Part shown: positions 37,718-46,913 of the stretch, piece by piece
Numbering within the stretch: the stretch's first letter is position 1
Layout of the letters: every line of letters begins with the position of its first letter
The notes under the pieces: model-generated
Databases searched by the model: none
Seen by the model: only the letters and a program-made list of their open reading frames with translations
Told to the model about the DNA's origin: nothing
Assembly: GCF_900096565.1 (NCBI RefSeq)
Contig: NZ_FMYP01000005.1
Coordinates: 1-64,000, forward strand
Direction of reading: 5' to 3'
From: Williamwhitmania taraxaci
Lineage (GTDB): Bacteria; Bacteroidota; Bacteroidia; Bacteroidales; Williamwhitmaniaceae
Length of the DNA: 64,000 nucleotides
Position numbers and translations under genes: made by a program

Positions 37718-39958
37718 ATGAAAAGAACGACAAATATACTCCTGTGTTTTATTTTGTGTGCTTTTTGTCTCTGGACGAATGTGGTTTTTTCTTCTTCGCA
37801 AGATAAATCACTCGATTCACTTGTCCTAGTAGTATCACAAAGTTCACTCAACGACTCTGGACGAATCAAGTCGATTCTCCAACTTTCTGAACGGATGCTT
37901 AAAGATCCAAAACGCACTGGGGACGTTTTAGGGTATCTAAATGAGGCCGTCTCGGTTGCTAGAGAAATCGGAAATGACAAACTCCTTTGCCGTAGTTATG
38001 ACTTACTCGGTATTTACTATCGTGATATTTCGCAATACGACAAGGCTCTTGATTTTCACAACCGCTCACTAGAACTTGCTGATAAATTATTAGACAAAGC
38101 ACTGCTGGTTAAGGTGTATAACAACATTGGGGTTCTTTATCGTAGAATGGATGAATATTCCTTAGCTGCGTTTTACCACCATAAAGCCCTTGGCTATGCC
38201 GAGGAAATTGGCGATTTGTATGGGATTTCTGTAGCGTTAAATAGCCTAGGCAATGTGTATAGCATTAACAAGAACTATGAAGAGGCTTTTGAATTCTTTA
38301 AGCGAGCACTTGCTCTTTCCCGACAAAATAAAAACGTTCTAGGGGAGGCTATAAATCTTAATAATCTTGGCGAAGTTTATGAGTTTCTCGGAAACCAAAA
38401 AAATGCAAGGATCTATTACCTTGCTTCCCTAAGAATTAACCAAGACCTGAATAATGTTAAGGGTATGGCCATTTGCTATAACGGAATTGGGAATACATAC
38501 TTTCTTTCAAATGATTTTCCAACAGCATTGGCTTTCTACCAAAAGGCGTTGGCTATTGATAAAATTCTTGGCGATAAAAAGTTCATTGCCGAGAGTTACA
38601 TAAATATAGGTAAGACTAAAATATACCTTGGATTGCTTGATGGTGGAGCACAGGCATTGCAAATGGGCCTTACTATTTCGAAAGAAATTGGTGCCAAGTG
38701 GCAGATTCAGCTTTGTTACTTCTATCTGTCGGCTTATTTCGAAAAATCTAACAATCCGTCAGATGCTTTGCGCTATTATCAAAAGTCAATGGCATATAAG
38801 GATTCGGTTTTAAACGAGAAGGCACAAAGGAGCATAGCTCTTTTAAATACGCTCTACAAGACCGAGAAAGCAGAAAGAGAAAACCAGCTGCTGAGAAAAA
38901 ACGAGGAAATTCAGCAAAAAGAACTTCGAAAGCAGCGAATGTTCACTGTAGGACTAACGGTTTTAATCGGTATGGCCATTTTTCTTCTAGCAATCGGTTA
39001 TAATGTTTTGAGAATTAAGCGAAGGACAGCACTTGAACTGCTCGAGCAAACTCGGGAGATTGAGGGAAAAAATTCGGAATTAGGACAGCAGCAGGTCGAG
39101 ATGCAGGCCCAAAATGACGAAATTGAAAAGCAACGAAATAGCATTGCCCAAAAAAATAAGTATTTGGAAGATGCATATAGAATTATTGAAGACTATATTA
39201 ATAAGATTACTGATAGCATTAAGTATGCTGAGCATATTCAGAAGGCAATACTTCCTCCGGCAAAAGTTGTCAAATCTTTTTTCCCAGATTCCTTTATTTA
39301 CTATAGGCCAAAGGATATTGTTTCTGGTGATTTTTATTGGTTTGGCAAGCGTGATAGTAAGCTGTTTTTTGCTGCTGCCGACTGCACTGGGCATGGCGTT
39401 CCTGGCGCTTTCATGAGTATAATCGGGTATGATCTTATCAACAGGGCTTTCAATGAAAAGGGCCTTTCAAAACCGAAAGAGATCTTGGAATACCTAAACG
39501 ATCAAATTAGGATTTCCCTCCGAAAGGAAGAGGACGATATTGTCTTAAAGGACGGCATGGATATCGCCTTTTGCAGTTACGATCCACGAACTGGAATACT
39601 AGAGTATAGCGGAGCACTTGCACCAATTGTTTATGTTCGACAAGGTAAATTCTTTGAAATTAAGCCCGATTCCAGCTCAATTGGAATCTCTATGCGAAAG
39701 TTGAACCGAACCTTCACTAACCACGAAATACAACTTTTCCCGGGGGATACTATTTACCTGTTTTCAGATGGTTTTATTGACCAATTTGGCGGCCTAAATA
39801 GGAAAAAATTTATGAGAGGTAATTTCATAAATGCCCTTCAGGATATTTCAAACTTACCGATGGATAATCAAGCGGCCCAATTGGAAGATGTTTTTATGGA
39901 ATGGAAGGGGCTCAATGAACAGATTGACGATATTATGGTTATAGGATTACGGATATAA
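37718..39958 (+). CDS. TPR-containing membrane SpoIIE/PP2C phosphatase
   Basis: A 747-residue protein: signal peptide (about 1-26), about seven TPR repeats in the periplasm (about 60-370), one membrane helix (about 408-430), a coiled coil (about 440-490) and a cytoplasmic SpoIIE-type PP2C domain (about 505-747). Metal-binding motifs RPKDIVSGDFYW, DCTGHGVPGAFMS, FSDGFIDQFGG and DDIMVIG are intact. It would dephosphorylate a Ser/Thr-phosphorylated regulator in response to a periplasmic signal. First gene of a compact five-gene unit; 4 bases before the next gene. Confidence 0.9.
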   Translation: MKRTTNILLCFILCAFCLWTNVVFSSSQDKSLDSLVLVVSQSSLNDSGRIKSILQLSERMLKDPKRTGDVLGYLNEAVSVAREIGNDKLLCRSYDLLGIYYRDISQYDKALDFHNRSLELADKLLDKALLVKVYNNIGVLYRRMDEYSLAAFYHHKALGYAEEIGDLYGISVALNSLGNVYSINKNYEEAFEFFKRALALSRQNKNVLGEAINLNNLGEVYEFLGNQKNARIYYLASLRINQDLNNVKGMAICYNGIGNTYFLSNDFPTALAFYQKALAIDKILGDKKFIAESYINIGKTKIYLGLLDGGAQALQMGLTISKEIGAKWQIQLCYFYLSAYFEKSNNPSDALRYYQKSMAYKDSVLNEKAQRSIALLNTLYKTEKAERENQLLRKNEEIQQKELRKQRMFTVGLTVLIGMAIFLLAIGYNVLRIKRRTALELLEQTREIEGKNSELGQQQVEMQAQNDEIEKQRNSIAQKNKYLEDAYRIIEDYINKITDSIKYAEHIQKAILPPAKVVKSFFPDSFIYYRPKDIVSGDFYWFGKRDSKLFFAAADCTGHGVPGAFMSIIGYDLINRAFNEKGLSKPKEILEYLNDQIRISLRKEEDDIVLKDGMDIAFCSYDPRTGILEYSGALAPIVYVRQGKFFEIKPDSSSIGISMRKLNRTFTNHEIQLFPGDTIYLFSDGFIDQFGGLNRKKFMRGNFINALQDISNLPMDNQAAQLEDVFMEWKGLNEQIDDIMVIGLRI

Positions 39959-39962
39959 GACT

Positions 39963-41099
39963 ATGCGAATAATGGTTCTATTTGCCTCATTCATTTGTTT
40001 TTGCAATGAGTCTTCGTCTCAACCAAAATTTACACAGTATCCAACAAATGGGTTCGTGGCTTTTGGTTTTGCCGAAAGCAAGGATTCTTGTGTCTGGTTG
40101 GCTTTGGGCGATGGGTACGGTTCAGGAACGGTGACTTTTTCTGATAACATAAAGTCGAGAGTTTTCTCTGAGGCCGACGGCTTGCCTAATGCTTCCTATG
40201 AGCAAATATTTATTGCATCAGATGGTACCGTTTGGGTTGGTGGCTTTTCTGCAACAAAACCAAATACTGCTGTAATTGCAAAATATGCTAAGAACGCCTG
40301 GAGTGTCACCTATCTAAACAGTTCAAAAGAGAATCCCATTGTAAAAAAAATAACCGAACCTTTTTCTGGTCAAATATGGATTGCTACATATGGCGGCATC
40401 TTTTACCAAAAAGATTCTGCTTGGGGACAATTTTCTACCGCGGACGGACTCCCCGATGCCAAGGTAAATGATATTCTTGCCGACAGGGTAGGCAGGATTT
40501 GGATTGGAACTGAATCTGGGGTTTGTCTATTTGATAAGGGTGATTTTATCTCTTTCGAAGATGCTGCTGTGGTTAGTAGTGTATCCGTTATATTTGAGGA
40601 TACGCGCGGTTACGTGTGGGCTGGCGGGAAATTTAACAACGATGGCGTAAGCGTTTTCGATGGTGTTCGTTGGCGAACCTATACCATGGAGGATGGGCTT
40701 GCCGAGAATACGGTTGGAACTATTACCGAAGATTATTTTGGTCGCATGTGGTTTGGCGGGTATTATGATAGCCGAAATGGTGGTACTACCATGCTGAATA
40801 ACGGCAAGTTTAGTCGTTACCAATATCCAGAAATTGCAAAGTATTCGGTCGATTGTTTATATGGTGATAGGCTTGGTGGTGTTTGGTGTGGTGGTGGACT
40901 AAAGGAGAAAAGCAAAAATGGCTTATCCTACTTCCGCAACGGAAAATGGAATAAGATGGGTGCCCGTGAAGGCTTATTAAATGATAGAATTGTAACGGTT
41001 TATATCGACAAACGTGACAGGGTTTGGGTGTCAACTTTTTACGGGCTTTTTGTTGTTAATCTAATTGAAACTATTAACTACTTTGATGCGAAACATTAG
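39963..41099 (+). CDS. Secreted beta-propeller protein (reg_prop type)
   Basis: A 378-residue protein with a signal peptide (about 1-19) and repeats of the kind FSTADGLPDAKVNDILADRVGRIWIGTESGV, which match the two-component regulator propeller (reg_prop) blades that form the sensor part of hybrid two-component systems in Bacteroidota. Here the propeller stands alone, with no membrane helix, histidine kinase or regulator part, so it may deliver its signal to a partner, for example the TPR phosphatase encoded just before it. Overlaps the next gene by 14 bases. Confidence 0.8.
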   Translation: MRIMVLFASFICFCNESSSQPKFTQYPTNGFVAFGFAESKDSCVWLALGDGYGSGTVTFSDNIKSRVFSEADGLPNASYEQIFIASDGTVWVGGFSATKPNTAVIAKYAKNAWSVTYLNSSKENPIVKKITEPFSGQIWIATYGGIFYQKDSAWGQFSTADGLPDAKVNDILADRVGRIWIGTESGVCLFDKGDFISFEDAAVVSSVSVIFEDTRGYVWAGGKFNNDGVSVFDGVRWRTYTMEDGLAENTVGTITEDYFGRMWFGGYYDSRNGGTTMLNNGKFSRYQYPEIAKYSVDCLYGDRLGGVWCGGGLKEKSKNGLSYFRNGKWNKMGAREGLLNDRIVTVYIDKRDRVWVSTFYGLFVVNLIETINYFDAKH

Positions 41100-42696
41100 C
41101 AAGTTACTGTTTGTTTTACTATTTCTCTTTTCGGGCAATCTTCTCGGCCAGTCAAGAGATAGCCTCCTTATTGCATTGGTTCACACAAACAGTCTGAAGA
41201 CTTTGGATAGCCTCGTATCGCGTGTCGATGTGGACGATCCGCTTGGACAGTCTCAAGATCCACTTCTTTTCTACGCAATTCAGGAAAATAATCTTGAAGC
41301 AGTTAAACTACTAATAAAGAAGGGTGCTTCTATCGAAAAGTTATTTAGCGATGTAAATGCATTAATGAATTGTTCTATTAAAGGAAGAACGGAGATAGGT
41401 GCTTATTTAATATCCATTGGCGCTAATGTTAATAGTTTCAACTCCAGGCGAAATACGGCCTTAATTTATGCAGCGCGTTATGGCCGTCTGCCTTTTGTCA
41501 AGTTATTACTGGATAATGGTGCAAATGCGGAGGTTAAGAATATCACAAATATATCGGCATTGGATTATGCAGAGAAGTTTGCAGAGGTGGCTATTTCAGA
41601 ACAAATACGACTTACAATTGAAAATAAGTATATTCCATTCAAACCAAGTTTTAGGGATGGTCCACATGTTTTCACTTCCATGTGGAATACGTTTACCAAA
41701 GATTACTTAAATTTTGATAGCAGTAGCCAGAAATTTACTAGGACTTCGGAGTCCTTTAAATACCAGAAGGGGAGTGCAAAACTTATGGTCAACGAATCAA
41801 TCGGTGAGATCACAGTCTCTTTTAAGCAACCTCGTGCCGCAAAACATCACAAAAGCAACTATTCTAAGATTTTTGCAGTTGGCGATGTACATGGAGCTTA
41901 TGATTCTCTTTTGGTGCTTTTAACAAACAATGGAGTGATAGACCATAATACCAATTGGACCTTTGATGATGGGGTTTTAGTTTTTGTTGGCGATATTTTT
42001 GACAGAGGGAATCAAGTTACTGAATGCCTTTGGCTTATTTATAAGTTGCAAATTCAATCCACCGAAAACGGAGGAACCCTTTTCTGGACGCTAGGCAATC
42101 ATGAAATAATGGAACTCGAAGGCGATACCCGGTATTTACACAACAACGATTTACTCCTTACTACAAAGAATAAAACCACTTACATGGATTTGTTTGGCAA
42201 AGAGTCTCTGCTTGGCCTATGGATCCGCCAACAGCAGACTGTTGTTCGAATTGGGAATATCCTTTTCTCTCACGCAGGAATTTCGCCTCAGTTAATTAAG
42301 AATAAATTTACGATAGGCGATATTAATTCTTTAGTGAACCGTTTTGTAAATAGAAAACAGTTAGATCCAACCGATATTGAACGGATATCATTATTATTCG
42401 GCGAATATGGGCCGTTCTGGTATCGCGGTTATGTGCAGAGTTCTTCTTATGCAAATAAACTAGATAGCGTTGAAGTTGCTTCAATTAACCGCTCACTAGA
42501 TGTCCGTGTGCAAATTATTGGGCATACTGAAGTTAATCAAATTGAGCCATCCTATGGCGGTTCTGTAATTCCTATTGATGTTTCATTCGTATCACCACAG
42601 GTTTCAATTCAAGGACTCTATATTGAGGCGGATAAATTTTATCGAGCGCTTCGAGACGGAAAAAAAGTGTTTTTGTTTTCCATAAGTAAAGATTAA
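41086..42696 (+). CDS. Exported ankyrin-repeat protein with PPP-type phosphatase domain
   Basis: A 536-residue protein: signal peptide (about 1-22, ending LLGQS), four to five ankyrin repeats (about 40-180; NTALIYAARYGRLPFVKLLLDNGAN) and a calcineurin-like phosphoesterase domain (about 255-530) with GDVHG, GDIFDRG, GNHE and the later His motifs (LFSHAGISP, IIGHTEV). These are the motifs of PPP-family phosphatases, closest in style to Shewanella-like phosphatases, which are also exported. Substrate could be a phosphoprotein or a nucleotide. The ankyrin fusion is unusual. Overlaps the genes on both sides. Confidence 0.85.
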   Translation: MRNISKLLFVLLFLFSGNLLGQSRDSLLIALVHTNSLKTLDSLVSRVDVDDPLGQSQDPLLFYAIQENNLEAVKLLIKKGASIEKLFSDVNALMNCSIKGRTEIGAYLISIGANVNSFNSRRNTALIYAARYGRLPFVKLLLDNGANAEVKNITNISALDYAEKFAEVAISEQIRLTIENKYIPFKPSFRDGPHVFTSMWNTFTKDYLNFDSSSQKFTRTSESFKYQKGSAKLMVNESIGEITVSFKQPRAAKHHKSNYSKIFAVGDVHGAYDSLLVLLTNNGVIDHNTNWTFDDGVLVFVGDIFDRGNQVTECLWLIYKLQIQSTENGGTLFWTLGNHEIMELEGDTRYLHNNDLLLTTKNKTTYMDLFGKESLLGLWIRQQQTVVRIGNILFSHAGISPQLIKNKFTIGDINSLVNRFVNRKQLDPTDIERISLLFGEYGPFWYRGYVQSSSYANKLDSVEVASINRSLDVRVQIIGHTEVNQIEPSYGGSVIPIDVSFVSPQVSIQGLYIEADKFYRALRDGKKVFLFSISKD

Positions 42697-43781
42697 TGAA
42701 AAGATATCTGGTATCTTTAATTATTCTCCTTTTTGTTTCCTTCGGTAGCGTTACCAGAGCTCAAGATTTTTTGCGTATTGTTCGTCCATTTGTTCCTCCA
42801 AATTCCAGTAACCAGTCATCTACACTTCTCTTTCAATCCGATTCTCTTTTAAATCTGATTATCATCACTGATTTAAGAGGTTTGTTTCGTGAAAGAAGAG
42901 AAAAACCGCAGTATTTTGGGGGGCGGATATTTTATTTTAACAAAGACTCTATCCCTCTGTTTTTCGAAATGAAGTTACGTCAAAGAGGTAATTTTAGACG
43001 TCAAAAAGAAAACTGTAGCACTCCACCTCTTTTCATAAATTTTAAAAAAAATTCGGTTGCTGGAAGTCTCTTTGCTGGTCAAGATAAGGTAAAGTTGGTG
43101 ACGCATTGCCGTGAGCGTAAGCGTTATGAACAAGATGTTTTGAATGAGTATCTTGCTTACCGTATTTATAATTTGGTGACCGAGTTTTCCTACAAAGTAC
43201 GGTTGGCTAAAATTACTTATATTGATAGTTCTGGGCGGTTAAAGCCGATAAGTCGCTTTGGGTTTTTTATAGAATCGAGAGATGAGTTCGAAAAACGGAC
43301 CGGCGTTTCGTATGTGGAAACAAAAAATCTGCATCAAGAGGTTGTGGACCGCTATCAGATGACTTTGGTAACAATATTTCAGTATTTAATAGGAAACACA
43401 GATTGGTCAGTGCCCAATCGACACAATATCGATTTGTATTTAGGCAATTCCCAAAACCCATTAATCCCAGTCACTTTCGATTTTGATTTTTCTGGATTGG
43501 TAAATGCCCCATATGCGCAACCGCAGCCCATGCTTGGGATTAAGAAGGTCACAGATCGACTTTATCGTGGATTCCCTCGAACTATCGAGGAAGTTGATTC
43601 TGTTTTGGGATTATTCAAAGCCAAAGAGCAGGCAATTTCTAAAGAGTTACGGAGCCTGCCTTCTATGGATAAAGGTCAACAAATAGAAGCGTATCGCTTC
43701 CTACATTCGTTTTTTGAGGAAACGAATAGTAACAACAAGGCAATTCGCATTTTTATTGATGGAAGCCGTAACCTCGAGTAG
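42696..43781 (+). CDS. Exported protein, possible CotH/FAM20-like secreted kinase
   Basis: A 361-residue protein with a signal peptide (about 1-22, ending TRAQ). The body has LRQRGNFRR, KLVTHCRERKRYEQDVLNEYLAYRIYN, LIGNTDWSVPNRHNIDLY and VTFDFDFSGLVNAPYA. The order of a basic strand, an E-rich helix, a GNxDWxxxxN loop and a DxD motif resembles CotH-type atypical kinases (catalytic Asp in the loop, metal-binding Asp in DFD). This is a distant, by-eye comparison. Start codon overlaps the phosphatase stop (TAATG). Confidence 0.5.
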   Translation: MKRYLVSLIILLFVSFGSVTRAQDFLRIVRPFVPPNSSNQSSTLLFQSDSLLNLIIITDLRGLFRERREKPQYFGGRIFYFNKDSIPLFFEMKLRQRGNFRRQKENCSTPPLFINFKKNSVAGSLFAGQDKVKLVTHCRERKRYEQDVLNEYLAYRIYNLVTEFSYKVRLAKITYIDSSGRLKPISRFGFFIESRDEFEKRTGVSYVETKNLHQEVVDRYQMTLVTIFQYLIGNTDWSVPNRHNIDLYLGNSQNPLIPVTFDFDFSGLVNAPYAQPQPMLGIKKVTDRLYRGFPRTIEEVDSVLGLFKAKEQAISKELRSLPSMDKGQQIEAYRFLHSFFEETNSNNKAIRIFIDGSRNLE

Positions 43782-43782
43782 C

Positions 43783-44454
43783 ATGGAAAATTTTGAATTA
43801 AAGCGTATTTTACTTAGTGCTGTAATTCCATTGCTTTTAGTTTTGGCAATAGTAATCATTTTCTTCCTACAGCAATTTCAGTTTATTGAAGGCTATCGGT
43901 GGGGTATTTATCCTAGAGTGGAATCCGGATTGATTGGTGTTTTGTTGGCTCCTTTGGTGCATTCGGACTGGTCTCATTTAGTATCAAATATTGTAACTTT
44001 TTTCTTTTTGGCGACAGCCGTTTTTTATTTTTACCGCGATTTGGGGTTAGTTGTGTTACTCATTTGTTGGGTATCAGGTGGTTTTCTGACATGGCTGTTT
44101 GCACGAGAATCTTTCCACATAGGTGCTTCTGGCGTTGTTTATGGACTAGCCTCTTTTTTGTTTTTTAGTGGCATTGTTCGACAAAACATTCAACTTCTGG
44201 CTGTTTCATTGATAGTTGTAGTACAGTATGGCGGTCTTGTTTGGGGAATTCTTCCCACGTTTAAGGAATTTTCTTTCGAAAGTCACCTCTTTGGCGGATC
44301 CGTTGGTTTTGTATTGGCAATTGTATTGCAAAATAAAGGGCCACAATTACCCGTTAATGTATGGAACCGTGATTATCCCGAAGACGATAACTCAGAGTTT
44401 TATGAAGATGAATCGGAAATTAGCAATGACCAAGTGCCGGAAAGTAAAGATTAA
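43783..44454 (+). CDS. Rhomboid family intramembrane serine protease
   Basis: A 223-residue protein with about six membrane helices. Catalytic Ser116 in GASG and His168 in ESHLFGG form the dyad; the conserved HxxxxHxxxN motif (His60, His65, Asn69) precedes them. The C-terminal 35 residues are acidic and probably cytoplasmic. It would cleave membrane-spanning segments. ATG 43783 comes 1 base after the preceding stop. Last gene of the five-gene unit. Confidence 0.9.
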   Translation: MENFELKRILLSAVIPLLLVLAIVIIFFLQQFQFIEGYRWGIYPRVESGLIGVLLAPLVHSDWSHLVSNIVTFFFLATAVFYFYRDLGLVVLLICWVSGGFLTWLFARESFHIGASGVVYGLASFLFFSGIVRQNIQLLAVSLIVVVQYGGLVWGILPTFKEFSFESHLFGGSVGFVLAIVLQNKGPQLPVNVWNRDYPEDDNSEFYEDESEISNDQVPESKD

Positions 44455-44562
44455 AAGAAACTATTTTCCAGCGATGAACGTAGATTAGGTCTCATGGATA
44501 AGGGTGAATAGGTGTTTTTTTAAATCATTCACCATTATCATGTGATAGAGGATCAATTTTTT

Positions 44563-44570
44563 TATATTTG
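44563..44570 (+). promoter_or_regulatory. -7 box for the bactofilin gene
   Basis: TATATTTG (TAnnTTTG), 31 bases before the ATG at 44602. Confidence 0.45.
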
Positions 44571-44601
44571 TGGGCAACAAAAGATTTTTAAACTTATTAA
44601 C

Positions 44602-45006
44602 ATGGCCAAGTATAACGAATCAGAGGCAATTTCTGCAAACATTAACCTCATTGGAGGTGGAACGGAAATAACAGGTGATATTACTTCCAACGGGGATATC
44701 CGGATTGATGGTGTTCTTTTCGGTAATATTACTACGCGTGGTAAAATTGTGATAGGGGAAACCGGTCGAATTAAGGGTGAGATGAACTGTAGAAATGCAG
44801 ATATCTCTGGTACAGCCGATGGAAAGTTAACCGTTACTGAACTAATAGCGCTTAAGTCTTCTAGTCGCGTGAACGGTGATATTACCACTGGCCGATTTTC
44901 TGTGGAACCCGGCGCTCGATTTACTGGCTTTTGCAATATGACTGATTCCGATCAACCTAATAGTATTGCAAACAGCGAAGATTTTTCCAAGAAAATATCC
45001 GAATAA
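44602..45006 (+). CDS. Bactofilin (polymer-forming cytoskeletal protein)
   Basis: A 134-residue protein made mainly of a right-handed beta-helix with the bactofilin pattern (GGGTEITGDITSNGDIRIDGVLFGNITTRGKIVIG in part, about 20-110) and short polar ends. Bactofilins polymerise without nucleotide and place envelope-shaping enzymes. Own promoter and terminator, so monocistronic. Confidence 0.92.
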   Translation: MAKYNESEAISANINLIGGGTEITGDITSNGDIRIDGVLFGNITTRGKIVIGETGRIKGEMNCRNADISGTADGKLTVTELIALKSSSRVNGDITTGRFSVEPGARFTGFCNMTDSDQPNSIANSEDFSKKISE

Positions 45007-45028
45007 ACTGTACTTCGATATAATAATG

Positions 45029-45054
45029 AGGGGCCTCTGGCCCTTTTTATTTTG
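45029..45054 (+). terminator. Intrinsic terminator after bactofilin
   Basis: GGGCC (45031-45035), tct... loop, GGCCC (45039-45043), with A-G/T-T extension and a T-rich tail. Confidence 0.75.
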
Positions 45055-45369
45055 CTTTTTAAGCAATAATTTGTAGATTGGTGAAATATTTCAACATATT
45101 ATTCTTGGAAGAATACTTGTTTTATGGGATAGATATCTGATTGATTTTTCGTTAACTCAAGTACATCAGGTTTTTTTGAACATATCATTTTAGCGGAATT
45201 GTATTGGTTCGTTATTTTCGGTTAGAATGGGCCTGTTTGAGTTTATATCCTTTGGTTCGAGAATTTCTGTGGTCTGAATACCATTTTCCACTACTTCGTT
45301 ATTGTGGATAATATATCGCTTACCATCCAATAGTTACTTCGTTGATGTGCCAAACTAATTACTGTTTAC
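45055..45369. other. Gene-free stretch before the ATP synthase operon
   Basis: No supported gene. I looked for a small AtpZ-type protein, which often precedes atpB in this phylum, and saw none. The promoter of the atp operon should be here, but no clean TAnnTTTG box with a -33 partner is visible. Confidence 0.4.
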
Positions 45370-45768
45370 ATGAAATCATTCTTTTCCAAAGAGATGCTCA
45401 AAACGTTATTGTTTGGTGGTTTTTTAGCTCTCATCTCGTTTTTGATTTTTCACTATATTGTTCCTGAACATTATTTTAATGCATTTCCGTTTTTGCTCCT
45501 GCTGTTCATCCTCTATTCCATATTTAGTCATGTTTTTTTGGATCAATCGGATACCTTAAGGCCTCAAGCCTTCCTTAATCGATATTTGTTTGTAACCTCG
45601 GCTAAACTTTTTCTGCTGTTAATGGTTGTTGTTTTCTATATAGTAGTAATTCGTGAAAAAGCAGCAGCATTTCTTATTAGTTTGTTAATCATATACTTTA
45701 TCTTTCTTGTTTTTGATATTTCAACCTTGCTGGGCAAATCGAGAACATCGAATCAAAAAAAGAACTAA
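45370..45768 (+). CDS. Small membrane protein upstream of atpB (AtpI-like position)
   Basis: A 132-residue protein with four membrane helices and short basic ends. It has no motif I recognise, but size, topology and place directly before atpB are those of AtpI-type assembly factors for the ATP synthase c ring. It ends 19 bases before the atpB start. Confidence 0.55.
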   Translation: MKSFFSKEMLKTLLFGGFLALISFLIFHYIVPEHYFNAFPFLLLLFILYSIFSHVFLDQSDTLRPQAFLNRYLFVTSAKLFLLLMVVVFYIVVIREKAAAFLISLLIIYFIFLVFDISTLLGKSRTSNQKKN

Positions 45769-45787
45769 ATTTCGAAAAATTTTCAAC

Positions 45788-46888
45788 GTGCAGCATTTAA
45801 GACATACTATTGGTATACTTGTTTTTATGGGCTTTTTCCACTTTGGATTTGCCCAGGATTCAGTTCAAGATACTTCTGTGCATTCCGGGAAGAAATTTTT
45901 GCCGGGTGAGTTTATTATGGAGCATATAGGAGATGCCTATAGTTGGCATATCACCTCAATAGGAGAGACTGAACTTAGCATCCCCCTTCCTGTAATTCTG
46001 TATTCAAAGCATACCGGTTTCCATGTTTTTATGTCTAGCAAACTGCATAAAAGCAGTTATCACAATTTTTCCATTCCGAGTGACGGTAAATACAAGGGAA
46101 AAATTGTTGAGAGCGTGGCCCAGTTGGATGGCTCTGTCTTAACGATTCGACCTATTGATATATCCATAACGAAGGTAGTGCTTTCTGTTTTTATGACAGT
46201 TGGGTTCATGATATGGATCTTTTTGTCGGTAGCTCGAACGTATGTCCGGAATCCAGATAAGGCACCAAGTGGTGTGCAAAATTTATTTGAACCGATGATT
46301 CTTTTTGTTCGCGATGACATTGCACTTCCCTCTATTGGTGAGAATAGATATCGGCAGTACATGCCATTTTTACTAACTATTTTCTTTTTTATTTGGTTCG
46401 TAAATATGTTGGGCCTTATTCCAATTTTCCCTGGAGGAGCAAATGTTACTGGTAATATTGCTATAACAATCGTTTTGGCGCTTTTTACATTTGTCATAAC
46501 AATGTTTAGCACCAACAAACACTATTGGGTTGAGGTTTTTAACAATCCAGAAATTCCATGGTGGTTAAAATTGCCTATTCCGATTGTTCCAATTGTTGAG
46601 TTTTCGGGTGTTTTTACAAAGCCGTTTGTTCTCATGATCCGACTATTTGCCAATATTTTAGCCGGACATATGGTGGCTACTGTTTTTTTTAGTTTGATTT
46701 TTATTTTTGGTAACCTCTCTGTTACTGCAGGATATGGTTTCTCCATACTAACAATTCTATTTACTGTATTTATGTCTCTTTTGGAGGTGCTGGTTGCATT
46801 TATCCAAGCGTATGTATTTACAATGCTTTCTGCTATTTATTTTGGCATGGCAAAGGTCGAGGCACATCACACGCAACAAGCTCACTAG
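45788..46888 (+). CDS. atpB: F-type ATP synthase subunit a
   Basis: About 366 residues. Unlike E. coli AtpB it has an N-terminal signal peptide (to about FGFAQ) and a 110-residue periplasmic domain before the membrane core, as in other Bacteroidota. The core carries the essential Arg in VLMIRLFANILAGHMV and the C-terminal VAFIQAYVFTMLSAIYFGMA. GTG 45788 is chosen because it places the signal peptide at the very N-terminus; the frame is open back to 45707 inside the previous gene. First structural gene of atpBEFHAG. Confidence 0.9.
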   Translation: MQHLRHTIGILVFMGFFHFGFAQDSVQDTSVHSGKKFLPGEFIMEHIGDAYSWHITSIGETELSIPLPVILYSKHTGFHVFMSSKLHKSSYHNFSIPSDGKYKGKIVESVAQLDGSVLTIRPIDISITKVVLSVFMTVGFMIWIFLSVARTYVRNPDKAPSGVQNLFEPMILFVRDDIALPSIGENRYRQYMPFLLTIFFFIWFVNMLGLIPIFPGGANVTGNIAITIVLALFTFVITMFSTNKHYWVEVFNNPEIPWWLKLPIPIVPIVEFSGVFTKPFVLMIRLFANILAGHMVATVFFSLIFIFGNLSVTAGYGFSILTILFTVFMSLLEVLVAFIQAYVFTMLSAIYFGMAKVEAHHTQQAH

Positions 46889-46913
46889 GTACTTTAACAT
46901 AAACTTTGACATT

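Noticed and set aside
45055-45369. AtpZ gene or remnant before the atp operon
   Set aside because: Read in all frames; no two-helix AtpZ-like pattern, only short frames.
46060-46518. 152-residue open frame on the - strand
   Set aside because: Antisense to atpB.
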